Shown here in pieces: positions 30,206 through 54,848 of a DNA stretch of 64,000 bases. The position numbers and the translations under genes were made by a program. Within the stretch, counting starts at the first letter, position 1. Each line of letters opens with the position of its first letter. The notes beneath the pieces are model-generated. The model had not been told where the DNA came from. It did not search any database and saw only the letters and a list, made by a program, of their open reading frames with translations. The DNA is from Synchiropus splendidus. Lineage: Eukaryota > Chordata > Actinopteri > Syngnathiformes > Callionymidae. The stretch covers positions 27,713,501-27,777,500 of the forward strand of contig NC_071338.1 in assembly GCF_027744825.2 (NCBI RefSeq). Reading direction: 5' to 3'.

Positions 30206-31980
30206 TTTAGTGGTTTATTTCAGAGTGTCCTTCCCTGTCAGATGAATAGGTGTCAGCGTTGATGCATTAGTGTAATTAAAACTAAAAGCATCTTTTTGGG
30301 AGAAAAAAACTCGACCAGGTATGATGCGTTAATCCCACCCTGCCTCTTGCTCATCTCTCTCACACACAATACACGCACAAAGTCACACACTCATCTGATT
30401 AAACTGTGCTTGAATGTGTGTGTGAGGTTGTGGCGTGTATTTGCGGGTGTTGTCATCTCCACTGGCTGTCAGAAACGAAATTCCCTGATGGATGAGACTG
30501 TGCAGGTCGGGCTTCTGTGGTTTCATTCAGTTCCACCATAAAAGCCCAACCCCCTCCTTTTTACTCCACTTCCACATCCGCCCAGATGTTATGTATGGAT
30601 TAGATGCTTTTATCACACAAACACTTACTTACTGCCATGTTGTTTGACCACAACCCCCAACACCGACACTTTCACAAGTTATGTAAAAGCCATTTCTGTC
30701 TCTCGCTCAGCAGAGTTCATGTCAAAGGGACTGCTCACTTCAACGGTCTTTTACTGTGGGATATGAAGAATCTCAATGAAGTTATTTACATAACATCGAC
30801 AAGCGTAATCTTCTCGTAGTGGCAAAATGATTTTATTTCTCCACTCCTTGTGGCGCTACATACACAATGCTATAATCCAGCAATTCCTCGATCCACTATC
30901 CATATTTTTTTTTACATTAAACTTCATTTTAGTTTCTTAAGCACATTTGATCTTATAATGTGATGGCAAATTAAGTTAAATTATACACACTACAGTGCAT
31001 CAAACAACATGTCATCAGTTCACACACTTCACTACACAGTTCAAGTTGTGACGTCTTTAGTACAACACAACTCGCTATTTAAATGAATATTTCGTCTTTG
31101 GGCCAAAAATGTTTGGCTACTACTTGGATCAATTGATTTCCATGTATAGCTGACATATTTAACCCTATGATATAGACTGAGCTTCTTTTGTGGGATGTAT
31201 GCCACATAAACATAAAGGTAAGAGAGAAGAAGAGGTTCGGACACTGTTTGTTTGAACCACCCGAGCCAAGGACGGATCAGAAGGAATGAGTAGTGTGGTT
31301 GGGATGTTTGATGCTGTAGAAAGGAGGAGTCCTCTTGCAAAATGTGGAAAATGGAGTACAGTCTGCAGTCATTTTAAACGTTTCTCAGATGACTGACTGG
31401 AAATGAGCTTTTAAAAAACAAAACATTGTTTGTACGTTTGTTCCCCCCAGAATTTTTCTCAGTGTAGGGCCAGGTGTCGGAGTTTGGCGACAGGAAAGGC
31501 AGAAGCCATACACATTGTACAGCCTTCATGGTCCGTGAGATCCTGCAAGATGGCGCTGACATTGCTAAAAATCTGAAAAAAATTCTGAAAACTCGGTATT
31601 TTCTCGTGTCAAGGGTCAAAATCCCAGCGAGGCTCTGTTTATGTGAGTTCTAAAAGATCATTTGATGAGGGGAATGGGGTGAATGCAAAACTAATACAGC
31701 TACAGCTTTTTTTTTTACTCATAAGTCTAGTGAGCAGTAAAACACACTGGCAAGTCTTCATTGGAATTGACCTAGTCCTCATTAATTTCATGCACATTAT
31801 CTCTGAGGGATCGTGAATGTAGGTCCCTGACTTGACAGGATGTTTTAATTAAATATAATGATTTTGATTAAGAAACACATCAGCAGATAATAGGGCACTG
31901 TTAAAATAAGATCTGCTCGTTCTTTTGTTAATGTGCAGTTGAAAACTAGATACCAGCAAATTAGAATGAAACCAAGACAC

Positions 31981-31985
<5 letters not shown>
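30206..31985. other. Intergenic DNA, no gene seen
   Basis: No credible exon, RNA gene or transposon protein is seen between tradd and the TA repeat upstream of gnao1. Confidence 0.5.

Positions 31986-32071
<86 letters not shown>
31986..32071. repeat. Pure (TA)n tract of about 43 units upstream of gnao1
   Basis: An uninterrupted alternating TA tract is directly visible. It ends about 85 bases before the GC-rich gnao1 promoter region and 450 bases before the start codon. Confidence 0.98.
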
Positions 32072-32073
<2 letters not shown>

Positions 32074-32154
32074 TTAATTGCGTATTGCTTAATTTGCTCG
32101 GTTAAAGACCCCTGTCTTTTTAAGTAAGACTGCTGTGACGTCACACTGCGTTAG

Positions 32155-37400
<5,246 letters not shown>

Positions 37401-37695
37401 TACCTGGCCGAGCACGGAGGCCGCCGCGGAGAGTCTGAGGTGTTAATAATGATAATTTTCATGATACTTATAAACACATCAATATGTAATTCTACACGAC
37501 CCAAAGAGCTGCAGTCGACACCACACTGGGATCTGTTTCCTCCGTTATGATTTCAGTACACGTCCCCACGTTTGTCTCATCATTTGTTTTCTAGTTTGTG
37601 TTGAGGGAGGGAAGAGAAGCTGCAGCATCGGAGGAGCGCGCCGGCGCCATCTTGTTTTGCAAAACACAACACGAGGAGCACATAATGTCATTTTT

Positions 37696-37717
37696 ACACA
37701 CACACACACACACACAC
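37696..37717. repeat. (CA)n microsatellite
   Basis: Eleven CA units are seen directly in the presumed gnao1 3' UTR. Confidence 0.95.
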
Positions 37718-37791
37718 GTCTCATTACTTTGGCTGGTCTTTATTATCGGCGCTGTCGGAGCCTCTGGTGCTGCAGCGAGTGTGTAGGTGAG

Positions 37792-37813
37792 GATGATGAT
37801 GATGATGATGATG
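37792..37813. repeat. (GAT)n microsatellite
   Basis: About seven GAT units are seen directly in the presumed gnao1 3' UTR. Confidence 0.95.
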
Positions 37814-38715
37814 GGGAGGTGCTGTACTCTTGGCCGGGAGAAAGGAGGCTATTTTATCTTCTGAAGGGACAAAGCTCCCCTTTCCCTCAGACCCACACAT
37901 GACTGAGTCGCCTGTGGGCTTGTTCCACTCCTTCTCTCTCTGACTTTTACTGAAAGAGATGATTCTTCTGTTTAAAAATGGCTGTGCTTTGCCTGTATGG
38001 TGATAAAAGTGCAGCCAATATTTAAAAAAAAAAATAACAAAAAGTCATATCGGTGCCAACTATCTGAGTCCAACAGATAGGGGATTAGTCAGACCACCAT
38101 AGTTCATATTATCAATTATTTAAGATGCTTTTATTATCGATGAATGGATTATTTATCTCCGCCTCCTCCTACCTCCTGAAAGCCTGTGCCACACGTTTAA
38201 TTCCTGTGACAAATTTTGGGTTTTACAAATGGCCGATGAGGATTCGGGGGGGTTGGAAAAACAAGCAACCCTCCAATGACATCATGTTCTCTGTGTGGTG
38301 CTTTACCCCTCCATGTGAATCTGTTTAGAAATAGACGACTGCACAAAGAGAACGACTGGCTCATCAGGGTGATTTTATTTTTTAAAAACCTGAGCTGCCC
38401 AAAACAGGAAACTACTATTCCGCCAGATCCCGTCGCCAAGGCCGGATCGGCTCTTTATTCTCACCCGTGCACCTAAACTACCCTCCCTTTCCTCTATACT
38501 CCTATCACATATCAACCCTCATCTCCATTTTCACCTTAAGAAGCACCGTATTGTATATAAATATTATGATTATACCAGATTTTTTTTTTTACTGTGAATG
38601 TTTTTGTGCTGCACCCCATCCTATTCAGTAGTTTCATTGGTTGCTCTCATGTGGAATGTTTGTGCTGAGCCAATCGAATGTTGTGTTTACATTAAAGCCA
38701 CACTTTTCCTAACTA

Positions 38716-39916
38716 CTTCTGCGTTTGCGTTCTGAGTCGAACCGCTTTTTTACGACGCGTTCGCTTGACAAAACGATACAGGAAAACATCCCTGCCGCTG
38801 CAGCATATGGAGGTCGGGACATTAATAATTCACACATGAATCGAGCGCTTGGCTACAACAGCAGAGGAAATTGTCCCGCTGTCTCCTTCCAAACACCATC
38901 CTTGTCTTCTCCCTGTCAGACGGAACTCCTGCATCCATCAGATGAATCTCACAGGAAGCCCACCGAGGTGCTGAACTGGGTGGAATAGGTGGAAAAAAAC
39001 AGTCCTTAAGTCTTGTTTCTTGCCAGCAGTGGTCAGTGACTATCAGAAGAGGTGCACTAACAATGAGGTCATGCGCACTGAAAGCTTGTCGCAGGGTCTC
39101 CAGTCCTGATAAGCACGTGTCAGAACACCCTGCACATTGCTGTTTGTTGCTGTTGCTACTCACCACCCTGATGAGTCACACGCTTCATATCCCCTGACAA
39201 CTTCTCTTCAGATCCTGATCGGCACACATGCAATGGAAAAGAGGCAGTCATTACTTTATGACTGTTTGGAATGGTCCAAACCAGACCCCAGTCAGCCGTA
39301 GAAGGTGAGCGGGTTTAGACCTGCAGCAGCTTTAATCCACAGGGAATTAAGGTTAGACCAGGAAATTGGGCTGAACATTATGAGAATGGACTAAATTGAA
39401 TGCATCGCTGCTCGATGAGTCTGCGCTCGCAAACACGGTCGGGTCTCTAAAAGATTAGGAACCGGTCTCTCATGGAATGCTGCGGAAAAATGTGTAATTA
39501 TATTAGAACGCGCGGGATTGCACCGCGGCACTGAAATTATTAGGTTAAAAGTCTTCAATCACGGCACTGGTAGAGCTATTCATATATTGAGTGAGTGGGC
39601 TGGATCAGCTGTCTGACCTGCTTCTGTCACTTTAATGGGTCTGATGTTCATTACTTCTGGGGCACGGGTCTCCTCGGGCCCAGCGTGTCCTCCATTCGCA
39701 CATCCAGTTACAGGTTAAAAGGTCGGGACAACAGAGAGGTGCAATTACAGCCTTCACGCATCAGTTTAATTAAATACCTTACAGCTCATTCATACCAAAA
39801 CCCAAGGCCCAAATGTTCAGCCACAGACTGGTTCTTCCTAGAAATGAAACCATCCATCCGGAGTCTGCCGGCCCACAAGTCTATTCAGAGGAATCGCTCC
39901 GCCGGAACGTGTGTCT
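38716..39916. other. Spacer between convergent gnao1 and cog4, no gene seen
   Basis: It probably includes the cog4 3' UTR on the minus strand. No exon or RNA gene was recognised, and I did not find a convincing minus-strand AATAAA. Confidence 0.45.
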
Positions 39917-47723
<7,807 letters not shown>

Positions 47724-48260
47724 CTTTCCCCACGCAAAAGAAAAGACGTAGCTTCTCCCTGAATCTGGTTTATCAGGCAATGCTTTTCGACAACGAGCTC
47801 GAGATTAACGTCTCTGACTTATAAAAATGGCACTTGATTACACTCACTTCCGACTCGTCCATTCAAAGGCTTAAATGTTCGTCAAGATCGTGCATTTGAA
47901 CAGGTTGATTCGAGTATTTCGAGCCTGCGAGGTCAAACTTGGGGCGGAAAAAAATTAAGTACCATTTGCGCATGCGCAGCAAGTCCGCCGCGTCAAACGA
48001 AAGGTAAATAAAGACAACACTGCTGCTTATTTATTTCCCTTCTTAGCCAAATATATGCAATATATGCAATGGACAAAAGGGTTCTCATTCGCCAACAACA
48101 TCATACCTTCAATGCGACATCTGCATTGAGCCGAATGACTCACTGTATGTGATAAATAGTATGGTTTTATGGCTTAGATTTTTGAAAATTTCATTCATAC
48201 TCTTATTATGACTGCAATCACCAGTAAAAAGAGCGCAACACTCGTTTTTCATCAAGGTAA

Positions 48261-48266
48261 TTTATT
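48261..48266 (-). terminator. Polyadenylation signal of the four-BED gene
   Basis: AATAAA on the minus strand lies 175 bases beyond the stop codon at 48441 and fits a short 3' UTR. Confidence 0.6.
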
Positions 48267-48440
48267 GTTAAGCGCTAAGAACCAAAAGAAATGCTAATTC
48301 TAAATCTGTTTTAAAACAAAATGTGTCCTTTTAAAATTAGCAACAAGACTAGCGTCATCAGGTGACGGTGAGAGTTCTTTATGTAACACTTGTAGCACCA
48401 ACAATGCTCTTGACTTGCTAGCTGATATTCAGACAGTCCA

Positions 48441-51400
48441 TCAGAAGGCATGCTGCTCTGAAAACAGTTTTTCTTTTTCCAACCGAAGTTCTTCCCATTT
48501 CTTGTCCAGCTCATCTCTTTCCATCTTCAGCTCTTCTCTGAGCCGCTGCAAGTCTTCGGCTTCCTCTTGCTGCACTCTGCGTAGTGACTCAATTTGCGCC
48601 TTTTCCACAGCAGACTCACGCGCACTCACAGAGAGTAGCTTTTCCAGAAGCTCTCGCCGATGTTCCAGAGCCATCGCCTCCTCTCTCTGCGTTCGTCTCA
48701 GAGCTTCTATCAGCTCACACTCTCTCCTGAAATCATGTCGTTCTCCGCTCAGCACGTGTAATACTTGACTGTCTTCTGCAAGAGAAAATTGTTAGATGGT
48801 TACAAGATCATAAATACAACAAGCGATGTTGGATTTTTCAGTGTCGCTCACCTGAAAGCCCTCCCTGCTCATGGTTGTCAACCGTCTGCAAGACTGCTGA
48901 AGCCTCCATGCTAGTGTTCAGTTCTTGTTTGGCATTGGCCCGTGCCTTCCTCGGTGAGTGCAGCAGGATGTCGGGGTGTCTAGTGGACATGTGTCGATGC
49001 AGATTCCCTGTGCTTCCGTTGAAACAAATCATCTTCTTGCACATCAGACATCGAACAGCCCTCAGATGATCCATGCGCTCAAAGAGTCGCCAAATCGTGC
49101 TCCGTGTGTTCCCGAGCGGACGAATCGGTCGACGAGCCGTCGTCCCTTTCCTTCTTTTGGATGGACCTCCTTGTGCAGCCTCCGAAGCATCATCAGCACC
49201 TGCGTTTATCTCGCCATCTTTGGCTGCATTTGTCACGTCATCACCCAGCAGCACATTAACTATTGGAGAAAGAAAACAAATGTTTATTTTGGAGGACTTC
49301 ATGACCAGAGCCACTTCAACAGGTTCCTTTTTATGAGACTCAGCACCTGCTTACTGGCAGATGGGCTCACTCAACCTCTCTGTCTAGTTACGATCGAATC
49401 AACTCATGAGGTTCCCAGAGCAATTTCACTGATCTACTAGATGAGTGATGATCACTGAAGTTTCCACTCAGATTTTCTAACATCATAACAAGACTTAAAA
49501 ATCAGAGAATTTAAGGCCCTCACCTGAAAACACTCCGTCCTTAACCTCCTGATAAGAAGACAGGTTGTCATCAAGTGACAGCTGACTTGCCACCCTTCGT
49601 TTTTGCAGCAGAATTTGTGGGTGTCTCTTAGCCATGTGTCGGTGAAGGTTCCCCGTGCTGCTGTCAAGAAACTGCATTTTTTTAAGGCAGATCCGACACT
49701 GAGCGGCTCCCACATCATCCCAGCGCTCAAAGTAGTTCCAAATCATGCTGGTCGTATTCCGCCGCCGGGTTGTTGTGAGGTCAATGCTTGTCTCATTGTC
49801 TTCTGTGTGCTCCGCTTGATCTACTTCGGAGTCTTCCAGTTCTCCGTCAGCAGCCATGGTCATGTCAACTTCGTTATCTGTGATGACGTCGTGGGCTGCC
49901 TCCGTGTCAATGGCCACTTCCACTGAAAAAGGGAAAACACTTTGAGGGGAAGCAAAGTTTTGAGAAGTATAAATCCAGGGTACCATGCACTGCTAAACTT
50001 CCGTCCACCTCCTTAGTTGTCTGGGACACAGGCATTTCTAGAGTCATGTATGGTCTGTTAAATGTGTAATTTCTGCAATGCCATTCAAGCATTAAAATTT
50101 AATATGCAAAATATTTTCAGACCATCATTGTGTCAGTCGTATATAAATCTGATGTTAATAAAGGCTACTTATCAATTCAAGTCAATAAGACTGGCTCATC
50201 CTTGCTACACATGAGGTTTCTGTTCCTACTAAGTCCAGACTAGTTACTTCAGTTCAATACTTTACTTCATACTTTTATGCAGATCTCTTACTCAGCTCTT
50301 ACTGTCACAGCGTCAGAAATGAATGTGCTTCTGCATGGTTGTGTTGAGGAATCTTAACTTCAATTTAATTCTATTCTTGTAGGAAAAGAGGAGGCCATTT
50401 TTTGTTTTAATATAGAAAGAAGTATAGAATATAGATAGAAGAAAAAAGATCTCATTGTATTGATAAAATCATTTTAATTAATTCCAAGAATAATGGAATT
50501 GCAAGGGCCGCTTTTAGTAAATTTGGTAATGGATTTCAGTTTAGATTAGATGGCATTTATGTCCACACATCTCTACTGAATGTGCTAGTGGTTTGCTCAT
50601 CAGATTCTGTGCAGAAAGACTGTTGCTTACCGCCCAGCTCACTGCAGTCAGCCGTCTCCAGGTGTGAAAAGGCGTCCTCTATTCTCCCCATGCCAGAATT
50701 CACAACCTGCGAGTGTCTAGTCGACATATGTCGGTGAAGGTTCCCCGTGCTTCCGTTCAAGCACGTGATCTTTTTGTTGCATAAGAGACAGCGAGCAGCA
50801 CCAAGGTGATCCAAGCGCTCAAAGAGACTCCAAATTGTGCTCCGTAAATTCCCACGTTGGCTTGATGGGTAATGACCACTCGTGCCTTCCTCTACACCTT
50901 CTTTTGAAGAGCCTCCATGTGCAACTTCCAAGATGTCTTTGATGGCAGAGTTGATCTCAACATCATTGATGGAGCTCTTTGTGGCACTCAGCTCATCATC
51001 TCCAACTTGCACTTCAACTTAAAATGTGAAAAAGCAAAGCGCATCTTAATATTAAAAAATATATATTTTTCAATTACTCTCAATACTTGAAGTGACCGGG
51101 CTCACCTTGGAACACCCCCTCCTCAGGGTTGTCCGCTCTCCTCTTCTGCACCGACCTGGAATTGGCCACGCTCCCTTTTTGTAGTGAAACAAACGGGTGT
51201 TTCTTAGACATGTGCCGGTGCAGATTTGAGGTTGTGCCAGAAGGAAACTGCATTGTTTTGTTGCAGAGTCGACACTGAACGGCCCCCACGTCGTCCAGGC
51301 GTTCAAAGTGCATCCATATTACACTCCTGGTGTTCCGACGCTTTGTTGGGAGCTGAGCCGACAGCTCTTTATCCCTCCTTTGTCCTGCTTTGGCTGCCTC

Positions 51401-52606
51401 CAACATACCATCAAGGTTGGAATTAATGTCGACATCATCAATCGGGGGGAAGCCCATCACATCTCCCTCTTCAGGGACAACTTCTACTCGAGAGAGAGAA
51501 AAGACACATTTAGAGCAGGAAGCCACAGCAGCAGTGATACACACAACTGTTATGAAATCAAAGGAACATGTCAACAACTGAGCACAAAATAATAAATATG
51601 CATGGCAGATGGGTTCCAGTTCAAGAACAGACTTAGGGATGTTGATTAGTCAAAACCATTGGCAAGACAAGTTCAGTTTTGTTCCCATTGTCAAGCACTC
51701 CACACTATACAGTAGGCAAAGCACAATAGATCATAGATTCATAGAATAGATAGAGATAGAATGTGCATCATGTGACTTTTCAAGTTTGACGTTAGACAGA
51801 GCTTCCTGTTAACCTGATTCTGAGCTTTTTTAGCAGCTAAGCCAGATTTAAATAAGTGTACGACACCTAAACCCCCATGTGCAGCTTCACAGTTCTTGCA
51901 CGTTGCAGGACACATCACGACTTAAGTGGACCTGAGCATATATGCTTCACTCAAAACCGGAGGATCTTCATCGAGGCAGTTCTATTGTCAGTTCATCCTT
52001 CATCACCATGTGGTTGTTGACTGCAGCTGCTATGGAAGGGAACAGACTGCAGGACACAGTCCTTTCACAAGAGAGGTCGAGCTGACCCTAGAGCTTTCAC
52101 ATCATTTCCCATCCCTTGACTGAACAGCTCTCTACCAGCAGGATGCTTCAATCCAACCGGACCAAACCTTGATGTACAAGCCCTTTCTCTGCAAACAATC
52201 TCAAATTCAGGTGCAAAACAAAGTGTCTCCTTGCAGATTTGACTCCCAGCTTTTATATTTGATATACCAATTTACATCTAAAGTGTGATTTTTTTTTTCT
52301 TTCTCATTACTTTTCAGTGAATCCCCACGATTAATTTAACTGTTTGTGTTTGGCTTTAAAGACTGGGGTTCGTGCGTGGTTTGGAAATCTGAACTGTTAT
52401 GTTTGGTGAATAAAACGAGGAATAACACTTACACGGCGTTGAGATTAAAACTATACAACCGATCGCTAGATATTTGTCACAATCTAGATGTCACCCGTTT
52501 AAATAAAGTACGAGACGATGTAGCGTTAGTAAATACGCCAACGTGATGTCTCCAAGGAGAGTGTGAATATCAACCTACCACAGTCGTCCTTCATTTCAGC
52601 GTTCAT
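48441..52606 (-). CDS. Protein with four BED zinc fingers and a C-terminal coiled coil
   Basis: Exons on the minus strand are 52606-52579, 51486-51106, 51017-50631, 49922-49524, 49259-48852 and 48775-48441, giving 645 residues in one frame. Each of the four middle exons encodes one BED-type zinc finger: an aromatic IWxxFER segment, a Cx2C pair, then NLHRHMxxxH. The order is type A (DDVGAxQC), B (DHLxAxRC), A, B. All four exons begin and end in phase 1 and have lengths divisible by three. The last exon encodes about 80 residues of charged heptad-like sequence (ELIEALRRTQREEAMALEHR onward), a predicted coiled coil. No hAT transposase or dimerisation domain is seen. BED fingers derive from hAT transposases and bind DNA, so this is probably a nuclear DNA-binding protein that dimerises. 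The ATG at 52606 is the first in frame. I do not recognise a named orthologue. Confidence 0.85.
48852..51486 (-). repeat. Four-fold tandem repeat of a BED-finger exon in A-B-A-B order
   Basis: The repeat units are the exons 51486-51106 (A1), 51017-50631 (B1), 49922-49524 (A2) and 49259-48852 (B2). A1 and A2 share DDVGAxQC, MQF, LQKxxVA and an end in GVFxG. B1 and B2 share RSTIWxLFER, DHL, RCLxC, NGSTGNLHRHMSTRH and a tail with LxTxDxxExGG. This pairing implies that an A-B pair was duplicated as a unit. Confidence 0.85.
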
Positions 52607-52924
52607 GTCGTGTTCGTGGGTAGCTCGAGACCCGCAGATCAACGTGAAGATGACTGATCGCGGTCGTTCAGCTTCACTTCTTCGTGTCCGAACTGCTCCC
52701 TGGAACGAACACTGAATCACCCTCAGATGACGGTTTCGAAATGTCCTCTTCTTCACTTCCTTAACGCGACTCTTTTCCTTTTTTCCTCTTCAGAAGATTC
52801 AGTTAGGCTTGACTGTAGTTGTGAGCAATGTATATCCGAGTGGATGAAGCGAATCTACGCCTGTTACTATAAGAAAAATAAGCTCACTTATTTACTTCTC
52901 CCTCAATGCATTGCTGCCGCTGTG

Positions 52925-53254
52925 TGACGTCACGTCCGGAATGACGAACGCGTAATGACTCACTCGTCTCGCAGATCCGGATCGCTCTTAAATCTGTCAA
53001 GCTCGTCTCCGGTCTGTTTTTTTTGTTGACCATCGACAGAAATGATAATAGACTTCGTTACTATACATTACTAGTGCTACATACCTGCAAAGAATCGGCC
53101 AAGATATAACCGAATGACAGCAGCGAAGGACTGATCCGTGGGTGAGTTGATTCATGCGCCCCAGTGAGTCAGCGACCCGTGGTCACGCCAAGCTCGACAG
53201 GAAACAAGGCTGACTCATCCAGTGGCTGAGTTCTCGACATATCTGAGTGAGTCA
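52925..53254. promoter_or_regulatory. Cluster of one CRE and four TRE (AP-1-type) sites upstream of the four-BED gene
   Basis: A perfect palindromic CRE, TGACGTCA, lies at 52925-52932. TGACTCA or TGAGTCA heptamers lie at 52956-52962, 53165-53171, 53211-53217 and 53248-53254. They lie 320-650 bases upstream of the start codon of the BED gene. The motifs are read directly, and their activity is inferred. Confidence 0.6.
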
Positions 53255-54260
53255 TCGTGACTCGAGCTGACAAGGAGTCCTTGAGCCGACTTTCGTCAGG
53301 AGGACACTGACAGCAGAGGACAACCAGCATTTCATGCTGAAGTCGCCAGTCAAAGCAAACACCAACTCCACAGCTTTTTTTTTCTTAAAACGAAATAGCA
53401 AATATCAAAATAATATAAAAAGACAATTAAAAAAATGCAATTTCCCGTATCGTTTTTATTGCAGCATTTCGGTGATATCAAATAGAAGGATTAAAGGTGG
53501 CTGTGACAACAATAAGAGTATTTTCGAGGATATTTATAATGAGACTTTTTGTCTTTGCAAACTGTGCTATGAAAGACCATCAACCGGAGAGCAGTCTTCT
53601 CTGACTCCTTGTGAAATAGCTGGTGTTTGGAATCTCATATTTCTCCAGATCGATCTTCAAGAAGCATATTCCATCAGAGGTTTTCCACTTGAGCTGATCA
53701 CATCTTTCTTCATGTCCTACTTAACCTCATCCATCAACTTCAGTGTTGACTCCCTCTTCTCCTTTTACTATTATCTCCACCTCTTCTATTCTTCATTCCT
53801 GTTATCAAGCTCCCCTTTCACTTTTGCTGATGGTCTTCTTTTGCTGATGGCCTCTGCAGATCCTTCAAGCATCAGATATCCTGGTGAAAGATCCATTGTT
53901 TGTCTGCTCATGTTTCCCCTTAGTTCAAGTTCAACGTTCAAGAAAAGGCTGGAGCAACTCTGGATTGCTTGGTAGCTGCTCCATCACAGCCACACAGCCT
54001 TTATTCATCTTCTGTTTCATCATAAGGAAACCTATTTCCACCTCATGGCATCATCATGGGCAATGAGATGTGATCATAAAGTATTCAGAAGATAGTACTC
54101 TTATTAGTAAGAACTAGGTGTAGCATCATCAAGGATGTGTGGTTGCTTTCTGGTCTTCCCCTTCAGGTCCAGGGGACAGATTAGACTGAGGCCTTACCAT
54201 TGCTTGAAACACCTCAGAGGCATGTGACTTCACCATTGCTTCAAGACAAGAAACGAAAGG
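53255..54260. other. Intergenic DNA with an unexplained 213-codon reading frame
   Basis: The only notable item is a plus-strand frame from the ATG at 53334 to a stop at 53975. Its product has no domain I recognise and is rich in Phe, Ser and Leu from T/C-rich DNA, so it may be chance. No transposon or RNA gene was seen. Confidence 0.4.
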
Positions 54261-54282
54261 AACAGACGTATGCTCTACAAAG

Positions 54283-54288
54283 TTTATT
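54283..54288 (-). terminator. Possible polyadenylation signal of the RIIa-like gene
   Basis: AATAAA on the minus strand lies downstream of the reading frame that ends at 54849. It would give a 3' UTR of about 570 bases, or less if a further coding exon exists. Confidence 0.45.
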
Positions 54289-54848
54289 TGATCCTTCACA
54301 ATAGTTCATCGATTAAACACTGACTTAAGAATTCCTCTTTTCATTTCACAATTCTATGAAACGTGAGCTTCGTTCATGGCGGCAGATTAACTGAAACAGT
54401 ATATATATTGTTTGTGACTCTGTCCTAACAGCTGACATACCTCTTGCACTTTCGCCTCTTTTAAGTCACAACAGTGTTCTCTAAACTCCTGTCCCACACA
54501 CCCAAACAATCCCCCGTGAAAGGAGAGAGTGTTGGAGGAGTTGCGAGACGCTGAGGTTTGGCTGGGCAGACAGCAGTTTGGTGCTGGTGGGAGGCCCAAT
54601 CCCAGCTTGCCGGGGGTGGGGGGGTGTGTGCACCGTGTATGCCACCGGTGAACCATAAGACCCACACACATCTAGACACCCGCACTTGACAGACTCTTCA
54701 ATAACCTGCATGTTTGTGAGAAACATGCCAGCTCCTCATGTAAGGGCACTCAGGTTGCCAATTTGGGAGCATTGAAACCACCGTTCACCGTGCCACTCCA
54801 CGGGGGTATCTTCACAACATCTAAGCAAGGAGGATTGATTGGTCACAA

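Larger units (their letters stand above)
37401..38715 (+). other. gnao1: Probable gnao1 3' UTR
   Basis: This non-coding stretch follows the TGA at 37398-37400 and contains a (CA)n and a (GAT)n tract. An ATTAAA at 38691-38696 is a possible polyadenylation signal. In mammals part of this UTR is in a further exon, and I could not decide whether that holds here. Confidence 0.4.
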
